In this document: positions 34,337 through 44,203 of the stretch, piece by piece | Position numbering within the stretch: the stretch's first letter is position 1 | How the letters are laid out: every line of letters begins with the position of its first letter | Assembly: GCF_001423905.1 (NCBI RefSeq) | Contig: NZ_LMPQ01000001.1 | Span: forward strand, 409,512 to 473,511 | DNA from: Frigoribacterium sp. Leaf186 | Lineage (GTDB): Bacteria > Actinomycetota > Actinomycetes > Actinomycetales > Microbacteriaceae | Length of the DNA stretch: 64,000 bases | Direction: 5' to 3' | Program-made: the position numbers and the translations under genes | Notes under the pieces: model-generated | The model's database searches: none | Told to the model about the DNA's origin: nothing | The model's input: only the letters and a program-made list of their open reading frames with translations

Positions 34337-35392
34337 TCAGTACCCGACGTGCGGGTCGACGACGCCGACGAACTCGCCTCCGTCGACGAAGGCGCGCACG
34401 TTGTGGCGGATGCGTTCGGCGAGCAGGGGCGCCGTCATCTCGGGGGTGTCCGCCTGGTGCGGGGTCACGATGACGCGCGGTTCGTCGAACAGCGGGTGGC
34501 CGTCGGGCAGCGGCTCGGGCGTGGTGACGTCGACGCCGGCACCCCAGAGCCGTTCGGCCCGGACGGCGTCGACGAGGGCGTCGGTGTCGACCAGGCTGCC
34601 GCGGGCGACGTTGACCAGCACGGCCGTCGGGCGGAGCAGCGCGAGCCGACGCGCGTCGACGAGACGGGCGGTGCCGGGCGTCGCGGCCGCAGCGAGCACG
34701 ACGACGTCGGCGCCCGGTAACACCTCGTCGAGGTGGTCGACGGCGACCGTCCGATCGGCACCCGCGACGGGGTCGGCCGATCGTCGGACGATCGTGACCC
34801 GCACGTCGAAGGGTGCGAGCAGGCGCATCAGCTCGACCGCGATGCCCCCGGCGCCGACGATGACGACGTGGGCCCCGTAGAGCGAGCGGCCCTGCTGCTC
34901 GGTCGCCCACGACGTCGCCCGGACGCGCTGCGGGACGACCCGCAGCAGCGACAGCACGAGCATCAGCGCGTGCTCGGCCACGGGCTCGGCGAACGCCCCC
35001 TTGGCACTGGTCCAGAGGGGCAGGGCCCGGTCGGCCCGTGCGGCGATCACCTCGGCGAAGGCGTCGACGCCGGCGTAGGGCAGCTGCACCCACTCGATGC
35101 CGGGGTGGTCGTCCAGGGCGCGGGCGAGGCCCGCAGGGTCGCGGTACGAGAGCCAGACCAGGCCACGCGTGTCGGGGCCCAGCGGCACGACCTCGGCTCC
35201 CCCGGCACGGACCGCCTCGACGAAGACCGGGGTCTCGCGAGGGGCCACCGAGACGGGGCCGGGGGTCGGGCGTCGCCCGGGCGTGAGGACGGGGCCCGCG
35301 GTGACGACCGCGCGGTGGCCGCGCGCGCCTCCCGGGCCGGCCGGCTGAGCGGCGTCCCCGGCGCCGCCGGCGTCGGTCGACCCGGCGGTCAC
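34337..35392 (-). CDS. D-isomer 2-hydroxyacid dehydrogenase
   Basis: NAD(P)-dependent dehydrogenase of 351 residues. Motifs: Rossmann loop VVIVGAGGIAVELMRLL, the substrate-binding and catalytic Arg in NVARGSLVDTD, the Glu-containing VDVTTPEPLPDGHPLF, and the catalytic His in VTPHQADTP. The first ~45 residues are Gly/Ala-rich and probably disordered. Its GTG overlaps the stop of the upstream ABC ATPase gene (GTGA), so it is translationally coupled to the transporter operon. That suggests it acts on a product linked to the imported solute; the substrate is unknown. Confidence 0.88.
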   Translation of the reverse strand: MTAGSTDAGGAGDAAQPAGPGGARGHRAVVTAGPVLTPGRRPTPGPVSVAPRETPVFVEAVRAGGAEVVPLGPDTRGLVWLSYRDPAGLARALDDHPGIEWVQLPYAGVDAFAEVIAARADRALPLWTSAKGAFAEPVAEHALMLVLSLLRVVPQRVRATSWATEQQGRSLYGAHVVIVGAGGIAVELMRLLAPFDVRVTIVRRSADPVAGADRTVAVDHLDEVLPGADVVVLAAAATPGTARLVDARRLALLRPTAVLVNVARGSLVDTDALVDAVRAERLWGAGVDVTTPEPLPDGHPLFDEPRVIVTPHQADTPEMTAPLLAERIRHNVRAFVDGGEFVGVVDPHVGY

Positions 35393-36309
35393 GGTGCCTC
35401 GGGGCCCGTGCGGTCGGCGCGGCCGTCGGCGTGGGCGTCCGCGTCGGCGGCCCGTCGGGACGCCTCGCGCTCCTCCGGCCGGATGATGTCGATCGGGGTC
35501 GTCTGCGAGAGCACCTTGACGTAGGGGTCGATGCCGGTGCGCAGCACGTCGTCGATGTCGCCGAGACCCACCAGGCGACCGCCGCGCATGACGGCGACGC
35601 GGTCGGTGATGGCGCGGGCCTCGGCCACGGACGACGTCACGACGAGTGCCGAGAACTGACGCCCCTCGTGCAGGTTCTTGATCACGTCGAGCACGGCCTG
35701 GCGCACCAGCACGTCGACCCCTCGCGCGGGCTCGTCGGCGATGAGCAGCGGGGGCTCGAGGACGAGGCTGCGGGCGAGCGCGACGCGCTGGCGTTGGCCC
35801 GAGCTGAGCTCCCAGGTCTGCTTGAGCATCGTGCCGAGCGGCAGGTGGACGCCGTCGACCAGCGTCGCGACGATGCGCCCGGCCTCGGTGCGGTCGAACT
35901 TCCGGTCGCGCAGGTAGATCGGCTCGGCGATGGCCTCGCCGACGGTGAGGTCGGGGCTGAGGCGTTCGCCGTCGTCCTGGGCCAGGTAGCCGACCATGGT
36001 CGAGAGCCGGTCGCGTCGTCGGGCCGACAGCTTGCCGACGTCCTGCCCGAACACGCGGGCCGTGCCCCCGACCAGGCGGGGCCGCCCCTCGTCGACGCGC
36101 CCGGTGCCGGTGAGCCCGGCCAGGGCCATCGCGAGCGTGGACTTGCCCGACCCGCTCTCGCCGAGGACGGCGACGATCTCGCCCGGCTCGACCCGCAGGG
36201 TCACGCCGTCGACGGCCCGCACGGCCGGGTGACCCGCCCGCGCGGGGTAGAGCAGCGAGAGGTCGTCGGTGGCGATCGGCTGGTCGAGGTCGAGCTCGCG
36301 GGAGGCCAC
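35389..36309 (-). CDS. Additional ABC-transporter ATPase with altered H-loop
   Basis: A 306-residue nucleotide-binding subunit. Walker A is GESGSGKST, the signature is LSSGQRQR and Walker B is PLLIADEP. The H-loop, where nearly all ABC ATPases have His (as in THN and SHD of the preceding gene), reads VVTSSVAEARA, so the switch His is replaced by Ser. It is a third nucleotide-binding domain in an operon that already has a fused pair, 2 bp after it. It may be regulatory or catalytically weak. It ends with a polar Ala/Asp-rich tail. Confidence 0.85.
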   Translation of the reverse strand: MASRELDLDQPIATDDLSLLYPARAGHPAVRAVDGVTLRVEPGEIVAVLGESGSGKSTLAMALAGLTGTGRVDEGRPRLVGGTARVFGQDVGKLSARRRDRLSTMVGYLAQDDGERLSPDLTVGEAIAEPIYLRDRKFDRTEAGRIVATLVDGVHLPLGTMLKQTWELSSGQRQRVALARSLVLEPPLLIADEPARGVDVLVRQAVLDVIKNLHEGRQFSALVVTSSVAEARAITDRVAVMRGGRLVGLGDIDDVLRTGIDPYVKVLSQTTPIDIIRPEEREASRRAADADAHADGRADRTGPEAP

Positions 36310-36311
36310 CG

Positions 36312-38066
36312 TCAGGCCGCCCCACCAACGTGGGGGGCGTCACCGGCCGGGCGGGCCTCGTCCGCCGCCGCCTCGCGGTCCAGCCGGGCCAGCTGCTCTC
36401 GCCGCGACGCCTGCTCGATCGGGTCGGGGACCGGCAGGGACGCGAGCAGCCGCTGCGTGTACGGGTGCTCGGGAGCGCCGAGCACCTGGTCGTTCGGACC
36501 GCTCTCGATCAGGTCGCCGTGGAACAGCACGCCGATGCGGTCGGCCAGCATGTTGACGACCGCGAGGTCGTGGCTGATGAACAGGGCCGCGAAGCCCAGC
36601 TGCGACTGGAGCTCGGTGAACAGCTCGAGCACGCGGGCCTGGACCGACACGTCGAGCGCGCTGGTGGGCTCGTCGGCGATCAGCAGCGTCGGGTCGAGGG
36701 CGAGCGAGCGGGCGAGGCTCGCCCGCTGACGCTGGCCGCCGCTCAACTCGTGCGGGTAGCGGTCCGCGAACGACTTCGGCAGCTGGACCGCCTCGAGCAG
36801 CTCGTCGACGCGGGGGCGGGCGGCCCGGGCGTCCTTGGCCCGGCCGTGCACGATGAGCGGCTCGGCGACGCACTCGGCGATCGTGAGCAGCGGGTTGAAG
36901 CTCGACGCGGGGTCCTGGAAGACGAAGCCGATGTCGGCGCGCTTCGGCTTGAAGTCCCGCTCGTGCACGCCGTTCATCTCGATGCCCAGCACCTCGAGCG
37001 AGCCGCCCGTGACCTTGGTCAGCCCGGCGATGGCCCGCCCGATGGTGGTCTTGCCCGAACCGCTCTCGCCGACCAGCCCGAGCACCTCGCCGCGGGCGAT
37101 CGTGAAGTCGACGCCCTTGACGGCCCGGAACCCGCCGCGACCGAGGCGCCCCGGGTACTCGATCTCGAGACCGCGGGCGCGCACGACGACCTCGCTGTCG
37201 GCCGGTTGTGCCTGCTGGGTGTGACCGCGGGCCTCGAGCTTCGGCACCGAACCGAGCAGCCGCTTCGTGTAGTCGTCCTGCGGGTTCGCGAAGAGCTCGA
37301 CGGCCGGGGCCTGCTCGACCACCTTGCCGAGGTACATCACGGCGACCCGGTCGGCGAGGTCGGCGACGACGCCCATGTTGTGCGTGATCAGCACGATGGC
37401 CGTGCCGAACTCGTCGCGGCAGCGGCGCAGCAGGTCGAGGATCTCGGCCTGCACCGTCACGTCGAGGGCCGTGGTCGGTTCGTCGGCCACGATCACCGAC
37501 GGGTCGAGCACGAGCGCCATGGCGATCACCACGCGCTGCTTCTGCCCGCCCGAGAACTGGTGCGGGTAGTAGTCGACGCGGGTCTCGGGGTCGGGGATGC
37601 CCACGCGACGCAGGATGTCGATCGCCTTGACCCGCGCCTCCTTGCGTCCGACCTTGCCGTGGGCCCGCAGGCCCTCGGCGATCTGCCAGCCGACCGTGTA
37701 GACGGGGTTGAGCGCTGTCGAGGGCTCTTGGAAGACCATGGCGACGTCGGTGCCGCGCAGTTCGCGCACCTTCTTCGCACCGACCTCGAGCACGTTCTGC
37801 CCCGAGAGCAGCACGGCTCCCGTCGCGACGGCGGTCTCGGGCAGCAGGCCGAGGATCGTCTTCGCGGTCACCGTCTTGCCGCTGCCGGACTCGCCGACGA
37901 TCGCCAGCACCTCGCCGGCACGGACGTCGAGGGTCACGCCCTGGACGGCGGCCACGTCACCGCCGTCGGTCGCGAAGGTCACCTCGAGGTCGGTGATGCC
38001 GACGGCGACGGGGCGCTCGTCGCGAGGGGTGGCCGCTCGGCCCGTCGTGGTCGTGTCGGCGCTCAT
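36312..38066 (-). CDS. Fused dipeptide/oligopeptide ABC ATPase (DppD-DppF type)
   Basis: 584 residues with two complete ATPase domains. Domain 1 (~20-280) has GESGSGKTV, FSGGQKQR, VIVADEPTTALD and LITHNM. Domain 2 (~300-555) has GESGSGKTT, LSGGQRQR, LLIADEPTSALD and FISHDL. Both have the intact His switch and the peptide-family C-terminal APEHPYTQRLLASLP segment. It powers the two permeases encoded just upstream. The ATG overlaps the stop of the DppC-like permease (ATGA). The substrate class is peptides or related solutes (nickel or opines also use this family). Confidence 0.93.
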   Translation of the reverse strand: MSADTTTTGRAATPRDERPVAVGITDLEVTFATDGGDVAAVQGVTLDVRAGEVLAIVGESGSGKTVTAKTILGLLPETAVATGAVLLSGQNVLEVGAKKVRELRGTDVAMVFQEPSTALNPVYTVGWQIAEGLRAHGKVGRKEARVKAIDILRRVGIPDPETRVDYYPHQFSGGQKQRVVIAMALVLDPSVIVADEPTTALDVTVQAEILDLLRRCRDEFGTAIVLITHNMGVVADLADRVAVMYLGKVVEQAPAVELFANPQDDYTKRLLGSVPKLEARGHTQQAQPADSEVVVRARGLEIEYPGRLGRGGFRAVKGVDFTIARGEVLGLVGESGSGKTTIGRAIAGLTKVTGGSLEVLGIEMNGVHERDFKPKRADIGFVFQDPASSFNPLLTIAECVAEPLIVHGRAKDARAARPRVDELLEAVQLPKSFADRYPHELSGGQRQRASLARSLALDPTLLIADEPTSALDVSVQARVLELFTELQSQLGFAALFISHDLAVVNMLADRIGVLFHGDLIESGPNDQVLGAPEHPYTQRLLASLPVPDPIEQASRREQLARLDREAAADEARPAGDAPHVGGAA

Positions 38067-39076
38067 GCGGTCACCTCGTCGTTCGTCGTGGTCGGTGCCT
38101 GCTCGGTGGCGCGGGGGGCCCCCGTCTTGCGCTTCGCGCGACGGCGGGTCCGGAGGCGCGGGTCGGCCAGGTCGTTCATGCTCTCGCCCATCAGCGTGAT
38201 GCCGAGCACCATGAGCACGATCGCCGCACCCGGGAAGACGCCGGTCCACCAGATGCCGCTCGCCGTGTCGGAGAGGGCCCGGTTGAGGTCGTAGCCCCAC
38301 TCGGCCGCCGCGGTCGGGCCGATGCCGAAGCCGAGGAACCCCAGGGCCGCCAGGGTGAGGATCGCCTCGGACGCATTGAGCGTCAGGATGAGCGGCAGGC
38401 TGCGGGTCGCGTTGCGCAGGACGTGCTTGAACATGATGCGACCGGTGCTGCTGCCGTTGACCTTCGCGGACTCGACGAAGGCCTCGGCCTTCAGCCGGGT
38501 GGCCTCGGCCCGCACGACCCGGAAGTACTGCGGCACGTAGACCACGGTGATCGAGATGCCGGCCGAGACGATGCCGCCCCAGAGGCTCGACTGGCCGCCG
38601 CTGATGACGATCGAGACGACGATGGCGAGCAGCAGCGACGGGAACGCGTAGACGGCGTCGGCGATGACGACGAGCACGCGGTCGAGCCAGCCGCCGAGGT
38701 AGCCCGAGATCAGGCCGAGGGTGACGCCGATGGTGATCGAGAGCACGACGGCCACGATGACGACGGCCACCGCGGTGCGGGTGCCCCACATGACGCGGCT
38801 GAACACGTCGTAGCCGCCGACCGTGGTGCCCCACAGGTGCTCGGCCGACGGGGGCGCCTGGCGCGGGAAGGCCTCGGTGGCACCACGCAGCTGGCCGAAG
38901 CCGTAGGGGGCGATGAGCGGGGCGAAGACCGCCAGCAGCACGAAGACCGCGACGATGACGACGCCGGTGAGCAGCATGCCGCGCTGCAGCCCGACCGAGC
39001 GACGGATCTGGGCCACGACGGGGAGGCGCCGGAAGAAGGGTTCGCGGCGGTCGGCCGCGACGGTTGCGTCGGTCAT
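38063..39076 (-). CDS. ABC transporter permease, DppC type
   Basis: A 337-residue inner-membrane permease with an N-terminal helix (GMLLTGVVIVAVFVLLAVFA), five further helices and the binding-protein-dependent permease loop (VRAEATRLKAEAFVESAKVN, the EAA motif). The cytoplasmic C-terminal tail is basic. It starts 2 bp after the DppB-like gene and overlaps the ATPase gene by ATGA, placing it firmly in the operon. Confidence 0.92.
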   Translation of the reverse strand: MTDATVAADRREPFFRRLPVVAQIRRSVGLQRGMLLTGVVIVAVFVLLAVFAPLIAPYGFGQLRGATEAFPRQAPPSAEHLWGTTVGGYDVFSRVMWGTRTAVAVVIVAVVLSITIGVTLGLISGYLGGWLDRVLVVIADAVYAFPSLLLAIVVSIVISGGQSSLWGGIVSAGISITVVYVPQYFRVVRAEATRLKAEAFVESAKVNGSSTGRIMFKHVLRNATRSLPLILTLNASEAILTLAALGFLGFGIGPTAAAEWGYDLNRALSDTASGIWWTGVFPGAAIVLMVLGITLMGESMNDLADPRLRTRRRAKRKTGAPRATEQAPTTTNDEVTA

Positions 39077-39078
39077 GG

Positions 39079-40173
39079 TCAGTACCTCACCCGGGGGTCG
39101 ATCAGCGCGGCGATCACGTCGACCACGAAGTTGGTCACGGCGACGATGACGGCGAGCACGGCGACGATGCCCTGCACGGCGACGAAGTCGCGGGCGGACA
39201 GGTACTGCTGCAGCTGGAAGCCCAGCCCCCGCCAGCCGAAGGTCGTCTCGGTCAGCACCGAGCCGCCCAGCAGCATTGCGATCTGCAGGCCCATCACGGT
39301 GATGATCGGGATGAGTGCCGGCTTGAGTGCGTGGGCCCGCACGAGGCGGAACTCGCTCACGCCACGCGAGCGCGCCGCGTCGACGTACTCGGAGCCGAGG
39401 GTGCCGATCACGTTGGTGCGCACCAGTCGCAGGAAGATGCCGGCGGTCAGGACGCCGAGCGCCAGGGCCGGCAGGACCGCGTGCGACAGGACGTCGGTGA
39501 TGATCGTCGAGTTGCCCGTCCGCAGGGCGTCGACGATGTAGATGCCCGTCGGGTTGTCGATCCGTCCGAGCGCGATGGCCACGCGCGTGCTGGCGCGGCC
39601 GCCGAGGGGCAGCCAGCCGAGCCAGACCGAGAAGGTCAGCTTGAGCAGCAGGCCGGCGAAGAAGACCGGGGTCGCGTAGGCGAGGATCGCCAGGACGCGC
39701 AGGATGGCGTCGGGCCAGCGGTCGCGCACGTAGGCGGCGAGCATGCCGAGCGGGATGCCCAGCACGAGCGCGACGATCAGCGCGTAGAAGACCAGCTCGA
39801 TGGTGGCGCTGCCGTACTGCAGCAGGATGTCGCTGATGGCGCGGTTGTCGGTCGCGGTCGTGCCGAAGTCGCCGCGGACGATCTGGCCGAGGTACTCGAG
39901 GTACTGCACGATGACCGGTCGGTCGTAACCGGCCGCGGCGAGGCGCTCCTGCAGCTGAGCCTCGGTGAGGCGACCGCCGACGGAGGCGGTGATCGGGTTG
40001 CCGACCACGCGCATCAGGAAGAACACGAGCGTGACGAGGATGAACACGGTCGGCACGATGAGGATCGCGCGGACCACGATGTAGCGTCCGAGGCCGCCGC
40101 CGCCGGAACCCCGGGACTTCCCGGGGGTCGAGGTGGGCGGCGCCGTGAGGGAGCCGTCGGTGATCAGGGTCAC
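39079..40173 (-). CDS. ABC transporter permease, DppB type
   Basis: A 364-residue permease. After ~30 Gly/Ser-rich residues comes YIVVRAILIVPTVFILVTLV, the standard first helix of DppB. A periplasmic loop follows with QYLEYLGQIVRGDFGTTATD and the EAA loop EYVDAARSRGVSEFRLVRAH. It forms the membrane pore with the next permease. It lies 158 bp downstream of the binding-protein gene, with a stem-loop between them. Confidence 0.93.
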   Translation of the reverse strand: MTLITDGSLTAPPTSTPGKSRGSGGGGLGRYIVVRAILIVPTVFILVTLVFFLMRVVGNPITASVGGRLTEAQLQERLAAAGYDRPVIVQYLEYLGQIVRGDFGTTATDNRAISDILLQYGSATIELVFYALIVALVLGIPLGMLAAYVRDRWPDAILRVLAILAYATPVFFAGLLLKLTFSVWLGWLPLGGRASTRVAIALGRIDNPTGIYIVDALRTGNSTIITDVLSHAVLPALALGVLTAGIFLRLVRTNVIGTLGSEYVDAARSRGVSEFRLVRAHALKPALIPIITVMGLQIAMLLGGSVLTETTFGWRGLGFQLQQYLSARDFVAVQGIVAVLAVIVAVTNFVVDVIAALIDPRVRY

Positions 40174-40210
40174 GTCGTTGGGCCTTTCGATGGTGTGGTG
40201 CCGGTCGCAG

Positions 40211-40253
40211 GCCGGAGGGGGCGCCCCGCGGTGTCGCGGGTCGCCCCCTCGGC
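40211..40253 (-). other. Stem-loop between binding protein and permease genes
   Basis: GCCGGAGGGGGCG and CGCCCCCTCGGC pair around an inner CCCGCG/CGCGGG stem. In ABC operons such structures often stabilise the upstream mRNA or reduce read-through so that the binding protein is made in excess; that role is inferred here. Confidence 0.6.
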
Positions 40254-40331
40254 GTACGGCCGTGGTGCGGAGTCCCCCGGCCCCCGAGCCCGGCCGGCGG
40301 ACCGGCGGGGCTCAGGGGACGAGGAGGCGCG

Positions 40332-41954
40332 TCAGCGGCTCAGCGCACCGTAACGGAACTTGAACGACGCGTCGAGCGTGTCGTCCACGCCCTTGACGTC
40401 GGACTGCGAGACGACGACCTGCGTGCCCTGCAGCAGCGGCAGCGTGGGCAGGTCGGCTGCGACGGCGTCCTGGATCTGACCGATGACGGCCTCACGCGCC
40501 GAGGCGTCCTGCTCGCCGATCTCCTGCGTCAGCAGACCCTGGACGGTCGGGCTGTCGTAGTGGTTGCCGACGAAGTTGTCCGCGCTGAAGAACGGCGTCA
40601 GGTAGTTGTCGGCGTCCGAGAAGTCGGGGAACCAACCCAGCTGGTACACGGGGTAGGCGTCCTCGCGGCGCTCGGTGCTGTAGGTGTCCCACAGGGTCGA
40701 CTGCAGGTTGACGGTGAACAGGCCGCTCGCCTCGAGCTGCGACTTGATCAGCGCGTACTCCTCGTCGCTCGACGCACCGTAGTGGTCGGGGCTGTACTGC
40801 AGGTCGATCGACACCGGGGTGCTGACGCCGGCAGCCGACAGGGCCTCGGCGGCCTTGTCGACGTCGGGGCCGCCCTGACCGTCGCCGTACAGGCCCTCGA
40901 GGGGCTTGGTCGCACCGGTCAGGCCGTCGGGGACGACCGAGTAGAGCGGCGTGTAGGTGTCGTTGTAGACGTCCTTCGCGAGGGCCTCGCGGTCGACCGT
41001 GTCGGCGACCGACTGGCGGACGGCCAGCGCCTTCGCCGCGTCGGCGTCGGGCTGCGTGGCACCGAAGGGCATGGTGTCGAGGTTGAACACCAGGTAACGG
41101 ATCTCGCCACCGGGGCCGTTGTGCACCGTCAGCGAGTCGTCCTTGGCCAGGTCGGCCAGGTCGGTGGGGCTGAGGCTGCGGTTCGCGACGTCGACGTCGC
41201 CGTTCTGGACGGCGAGCTTCAGGTCGGTCTCTTCGGTGTAGTACGTCGCCGTGACCGAGTCGGTCTTCGGGGCGCCGAGGACGCCGTCGTAGGCGTCGTT
41301 GGCCTCGTAGGCGATCGTCTCGTTCTGCGAGTAGTCGGTGATCTTGTACTGACCCGAGAAGGCGTCGCCCGAGACGATGTCGTCGGCGTCGGTCAGCGCG
41401 GTCGCCGAGAAGACGTCCTCGTCGACGATCGGGCCGGCGGGGCTCGAGAGCACCTGCGGCCAGGTCTGGTCGGCCGACTTCAGCGTGAAGACGACGGTGG
41501 TGTCGTCGGGCGCGTCGGTGCTGGCCAGGTTGCCGAGCAGCGACGACGGGCCGTTGGGGTCGGCGATCGCCAGCTGGCGGTCGAAGCTGAACTTGACGTC
41601 GCTCGAGGTCAGCGCGTTGCCGTTCGAGAAGGTCAGGCCGTCCTTGAGCGTGACCGTGTACTCGGTCGGGCTCGTGAACTCGGCGGACTCGGCCAGGTCG
41701 GGCTCGACGTCGGGGCTGCCGTACGGGGCGTTCGTCAAGAAGCCGAACACCTGGTTCTGGACGGCGAACGAGCCGTTGTCGTACGAGCCGGCCGGGTCGA
41801 GCGACGTGATGACGTCGGTCGTGCCGATGCTGAGACCGTCGAGGGCGTCGGTCGCGTCACCACCGGAGGCGCAGCCCGAGAGGACGAGCGCGGTGGCAGC
41901 GGCGCCACCGACGACGGCCAGGGCGCGTCGGGCGAGCGTGGAGTCGGATGTCAT
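40332..41954 (-). CDS. Extracellular solute-binding lipoprotein (SBP family 5)
   Basis: This 540-residue lipoprotein captures the solute for the ABC transporter. The signal ends in a lipobox LVLSGC with the modified Cys at 28. Family-5 features include DPAGSYDNGSFAVQNQVFGF, EYTVTLKDGLTFSNGNALTS, and DVKFSFDRQLAI with the family signature. AGAGG lies just upstream of the ATG. The substrate is probably a peptide. It is first in a six-gene operon with its own promoter region (TACCAAT-like block near 42033 on the minus strand). Confidence 0.93.
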   Translation of the reverse strand: MTSDSTLARRALAVVGGAAATALVLSGCASGGDATDALDGLSIGTTDVITSLDPAGSYDNGSFAVQNQVFGFLTNAPYGSPDVEPDLAESAEFTSPTEYTVTLKDGLTFSNGNALTSSDVKFSFDRQLAIADPNGPSSLLGNLASTDAPDDTTVVFTLKSADQTWPQVLSSPAGPIVDEDVFSATALTDADDIVSGDAFSGQYKITDYSQNETIAYEANDAYDGVLGAPKTDSVTATYYTEETDLKLAVQNGDVDVANRSLSPTDLADLAKDDSLTVHNGPGGEIRYLVFNLDTMPFGATQPDADAAKALAVRQSVADTVDREALAKDVYNDTYTPLYSVVPDGLTGATKPLEGLYGDGQGGPDVDKAAEALSAAGVSTPVSIDLQYSPDHYGASSDEEYALIKSQLEASGLFTVNLQSTLWDTYSTERREDAYPVYQLGWFPDFSDADNYLTPFFSADNFVGNHYDSPTVQGLLTQEIGEQDASAREAVIGQIQDAVAADLPTLPLLQGTQVVVSQSDVKGVDDTLDASFKFRYGALSR

Positions 41955-42236
41955 ATCCGGTTACCTCTTTCTCTGTGTGCAAGGGGTCCCGGGCCGTGCT
42001 GTGGACGCGGCCGTTTCGGGGAACGTCCATTGGTAACACACACCCGAGCGTGCAACGGGCTCATCGCGCAACTGTTTACAGGCTCGCAACGAACCCTTGC
42101 CAACTGGTCAGGTCGTCGAGGAGGGCGCCGGCCATCGATGCGTGGGCGTCCCGACGCGGCCCCCGGGCGTCGCCTCGGGCCCCGTGGCGGACGCGCTGGA
42201 GACCCGGCGCCCGGGCCTGGGCCTGGGCACCGGCCT

Positions 42237-44144
42237 CTACTCTTGCCGGATCGCCCGCCGGTCGGCTTCGACCGCCGCGATGCGGACCTGGATCTCGCGC
42301 CACCGCTCGGGCTCGGCCTTGACGTCGGTGCGGAACGACTGGCCCAGCAGCTCGGACTTCTCGCGGATCAGGTCGCGTTCGACGATCGACACCACGATGC
42401 CGCGGCAGTACGTCGTGATCTCTCGCCCCTCGCGCTCGGGGATCGGGGCGATCGCGAGTTCTTTCGCCAACGAGTCGAACGGCGACGGCGTCTGACCGAG
42501 CACCACGTCGAGCCAGTCCGACGAGTCGAACCGGTCGAGGCTGGCCCCGATCGCGTCACGCACGACCGCCAGCGCGCTGTTCTCGATGCGAGCCCGGGCC
42601 GCGCGCTGCATCAGGTCGAAGCCCACCGTCGCGGGGTGCTGCAGCATCGCCATGAGGGCGTCGCGTTCGGTGCGGGTGGTGAGGTCTCCCGGCAACGTCA
42701 GCAGGCTCGGGCCCGCCGGTTCGTCGGGCACGGGCGGCAGGCTGGTGATGGACTGTCGGCCGTCGGACACGCTCTTCGGTTGCGACCGCTCGAGCGCGTG
42801 CTGGGCCGAGGAGGCGCGGCGGGCGTCGTCGACGCTCGTCGCGACGTCGGCCGGGTCGAGCCCCAGCCAACCCGCCAGCGACCGCACGTAGCCCTGGGTC
42901 ATCGACCGGTCTCGGATGCCTGCGACGACGGGAGCGGCCGCCCGGAGCGCCGACACGCGCCCCTCGACCGTCTCGAGGTCGTGCCCGTCGATCAGCCGCC
43001 GGATCATGAACTCGAACATCGGACGCTTGGTCGAGACGAGTCGCCGCACGGCGTCGTCACCCCGGTTCAGCCGGAGGTCGCAGGGGTCGAGGCCGTCCGG
43101 GGCCACCGCGACGAAGGTCTGGGCGGCGAAGCGCTGCTCTTCGGCGAAGGCGCGGGACGCGGCCCGCTGCCCCGCCTCGTCGGGGTCGAAGGTGAACACG
43201 ACCTCGCCGCCGGTCGACGTGTCGGCCCCGCCGACGTCGCCGAGCATGGGGCGCAGCAGCTTGATGTGGTCGACGCCGAACGACGTGCCGCAGGTCGCCA
43301 CGGCCGTCGTGACCCCGGCGAGGTGGCAGGCCATGACGTCGGTGTAGCCCTCGACGATGACGACCTGCTTGCCCTTCGAGATGTCGCGTCGAGCCAGGTC
43401 GAGCCCGTAGAGCACCTGGGACTTGTGGTAGATCGGCGTCTCGGGGGTGTTGAGGTACTTCGGGCCCTTGTCGTCGTCGAGCAGGCGTCGGGCACCGAAG
43501 CCGATGGTCGACCCGGTGACGTCTCGGATCGGCCAGACCAGCCGACCCCGGAACCGGTCGTACGGGCTGCGGTCGCCCTGGCTGAGCAGCCCTGCCGTGA
43601 CGAGCTCGTCGTCGCGGTAGCCGAGGCCCGTGAGGTGCGAACGGAGGGCGTCGAACGACTTCGGCGCGAAGCCGACGCCGAACCGCTCGGCCGCCGCCGG
43701 GTCGAAGCCCCGCTCACCGAGGAACCGCCGCGCCGGCTCGGCGTCGGCGGCGGTCAGCCGACCCACGAAGAACTCGCGCGCCGCCTCGTTCGCCGAGATG
43801 AGCCGCGCCCGGTTGCCGTGGTCGCTGGCCTGCCCGCCGTCTTCGTAGTGCAGCTCGAAGCCGATGCGCGCGGCCATGCGCTCGACGGCCTCTTGGAAGG
43901 TCGTGTGGTCGGTCTTCATCACGAAGCTGAAGACGTCGCCGTCTTCGCCGCAGCCGAAGCAGTGGTACCGGCCCACCTGGGGCCGCACGTGGAAGCTCGG
44001 GCTGCGCTCGTCGTGGAAGGGGCACAGGCCCTTCAGCGAACCGACGCCCGCGCCCTTCAGCGTGACGTGGTCGCCGACGATGTCGGCGATGTTGGTGCGC
44101 GACCGGACCTCGTCGATGTCGTTGCGTTTGATCAGGCCGGGCAC
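42237..44144 (-). CDS. dnaG: DNA primase
   Basis: Synthesises RNA primers for replication; 635 residues, normal length. The zinc-binding CHC2 finger is C41-P-F-H44 ... C62-F-G-C65. The TOPRIM domain contains VVIVEGYTDVMACHLAGVTT with the catalytic Glu, then FTFDPDEAGQRAA for metal binding. The C-terminal helicase-binding region is present. The GTG at 44144 is 6 nt after a perfect TACAAT -10 box and has no ribosome site, so it should be leaderless. Confidence 0.96.
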   Translation of the reverse strand: MPGLIKRNDIDEVRSRTNIADIVGDHVTLKGAGVGSLKGLCPFHDERSPSFHVRPQVGRYHCFGCGEDGDVFSFVMKTDHTTFQEAVERMAARIGFELHYEDGGQASDHGNRARLISANEAAREFFVGRLTAADAEPARRFLGERGFDPAAAERFGVGFAPKSFDALRSHLTGLGYRDDELVTAGLLSQGDRSPYDRFRGRLVWPIRDVTGSTIGFGARRLLDDDKGPKYLNTPETPIYHKSQVLYGLDLARRDISKGKQVVIVEGYTDVMACHLAGVTTAVATCGTSFGVDHIKLLRPMLGDVGGADTSTGGEVVFTFDPDEAGQRAASRAFAEEQRFAAQTFVAVAPDGLDPCDLRLNRGDDAVRRLVSTKRPMFEFMIRRLIDGHDLETVEGRVSALRAAAPVVAGIRDRSMTQGYVRSLAGWLGLDPADVATSVDDARRASSAQHALERSQPKSVSDGRQSITSLPPVPDEPAGPSLLTLPGDLTTRTERDALMAMLQHPATVGFDLMQRAARARIENSALAVVRDAIGASLDRFDSSDWLDVVLGQTPSPFDSLAKELAIAPIPEREGREITTYCRGIVVSIVERDLIREKSELLGQSFRTDVKAEPERWREIQVRIAAVEADRRAIRQE

Positions 44145-44150
44145 GTGTCG

Positions 44151-44156
44151 ATTGTA
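44151..44156 (-). promoter_or_regulatory. -10 box of dnaG
   Basis: Minus-strand TACAAT, the best -10 match in the window, is exactly 6 nt before the dnaG GTG. This supports a leaderless dnaG transcript separate from dgt. Confidence 0.65.
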
Positions 44157-44203
44157 GGTCGCGCCACCGACGACGCCGACCCGAGGAGCCCACCGCGGGA
44201 GGA

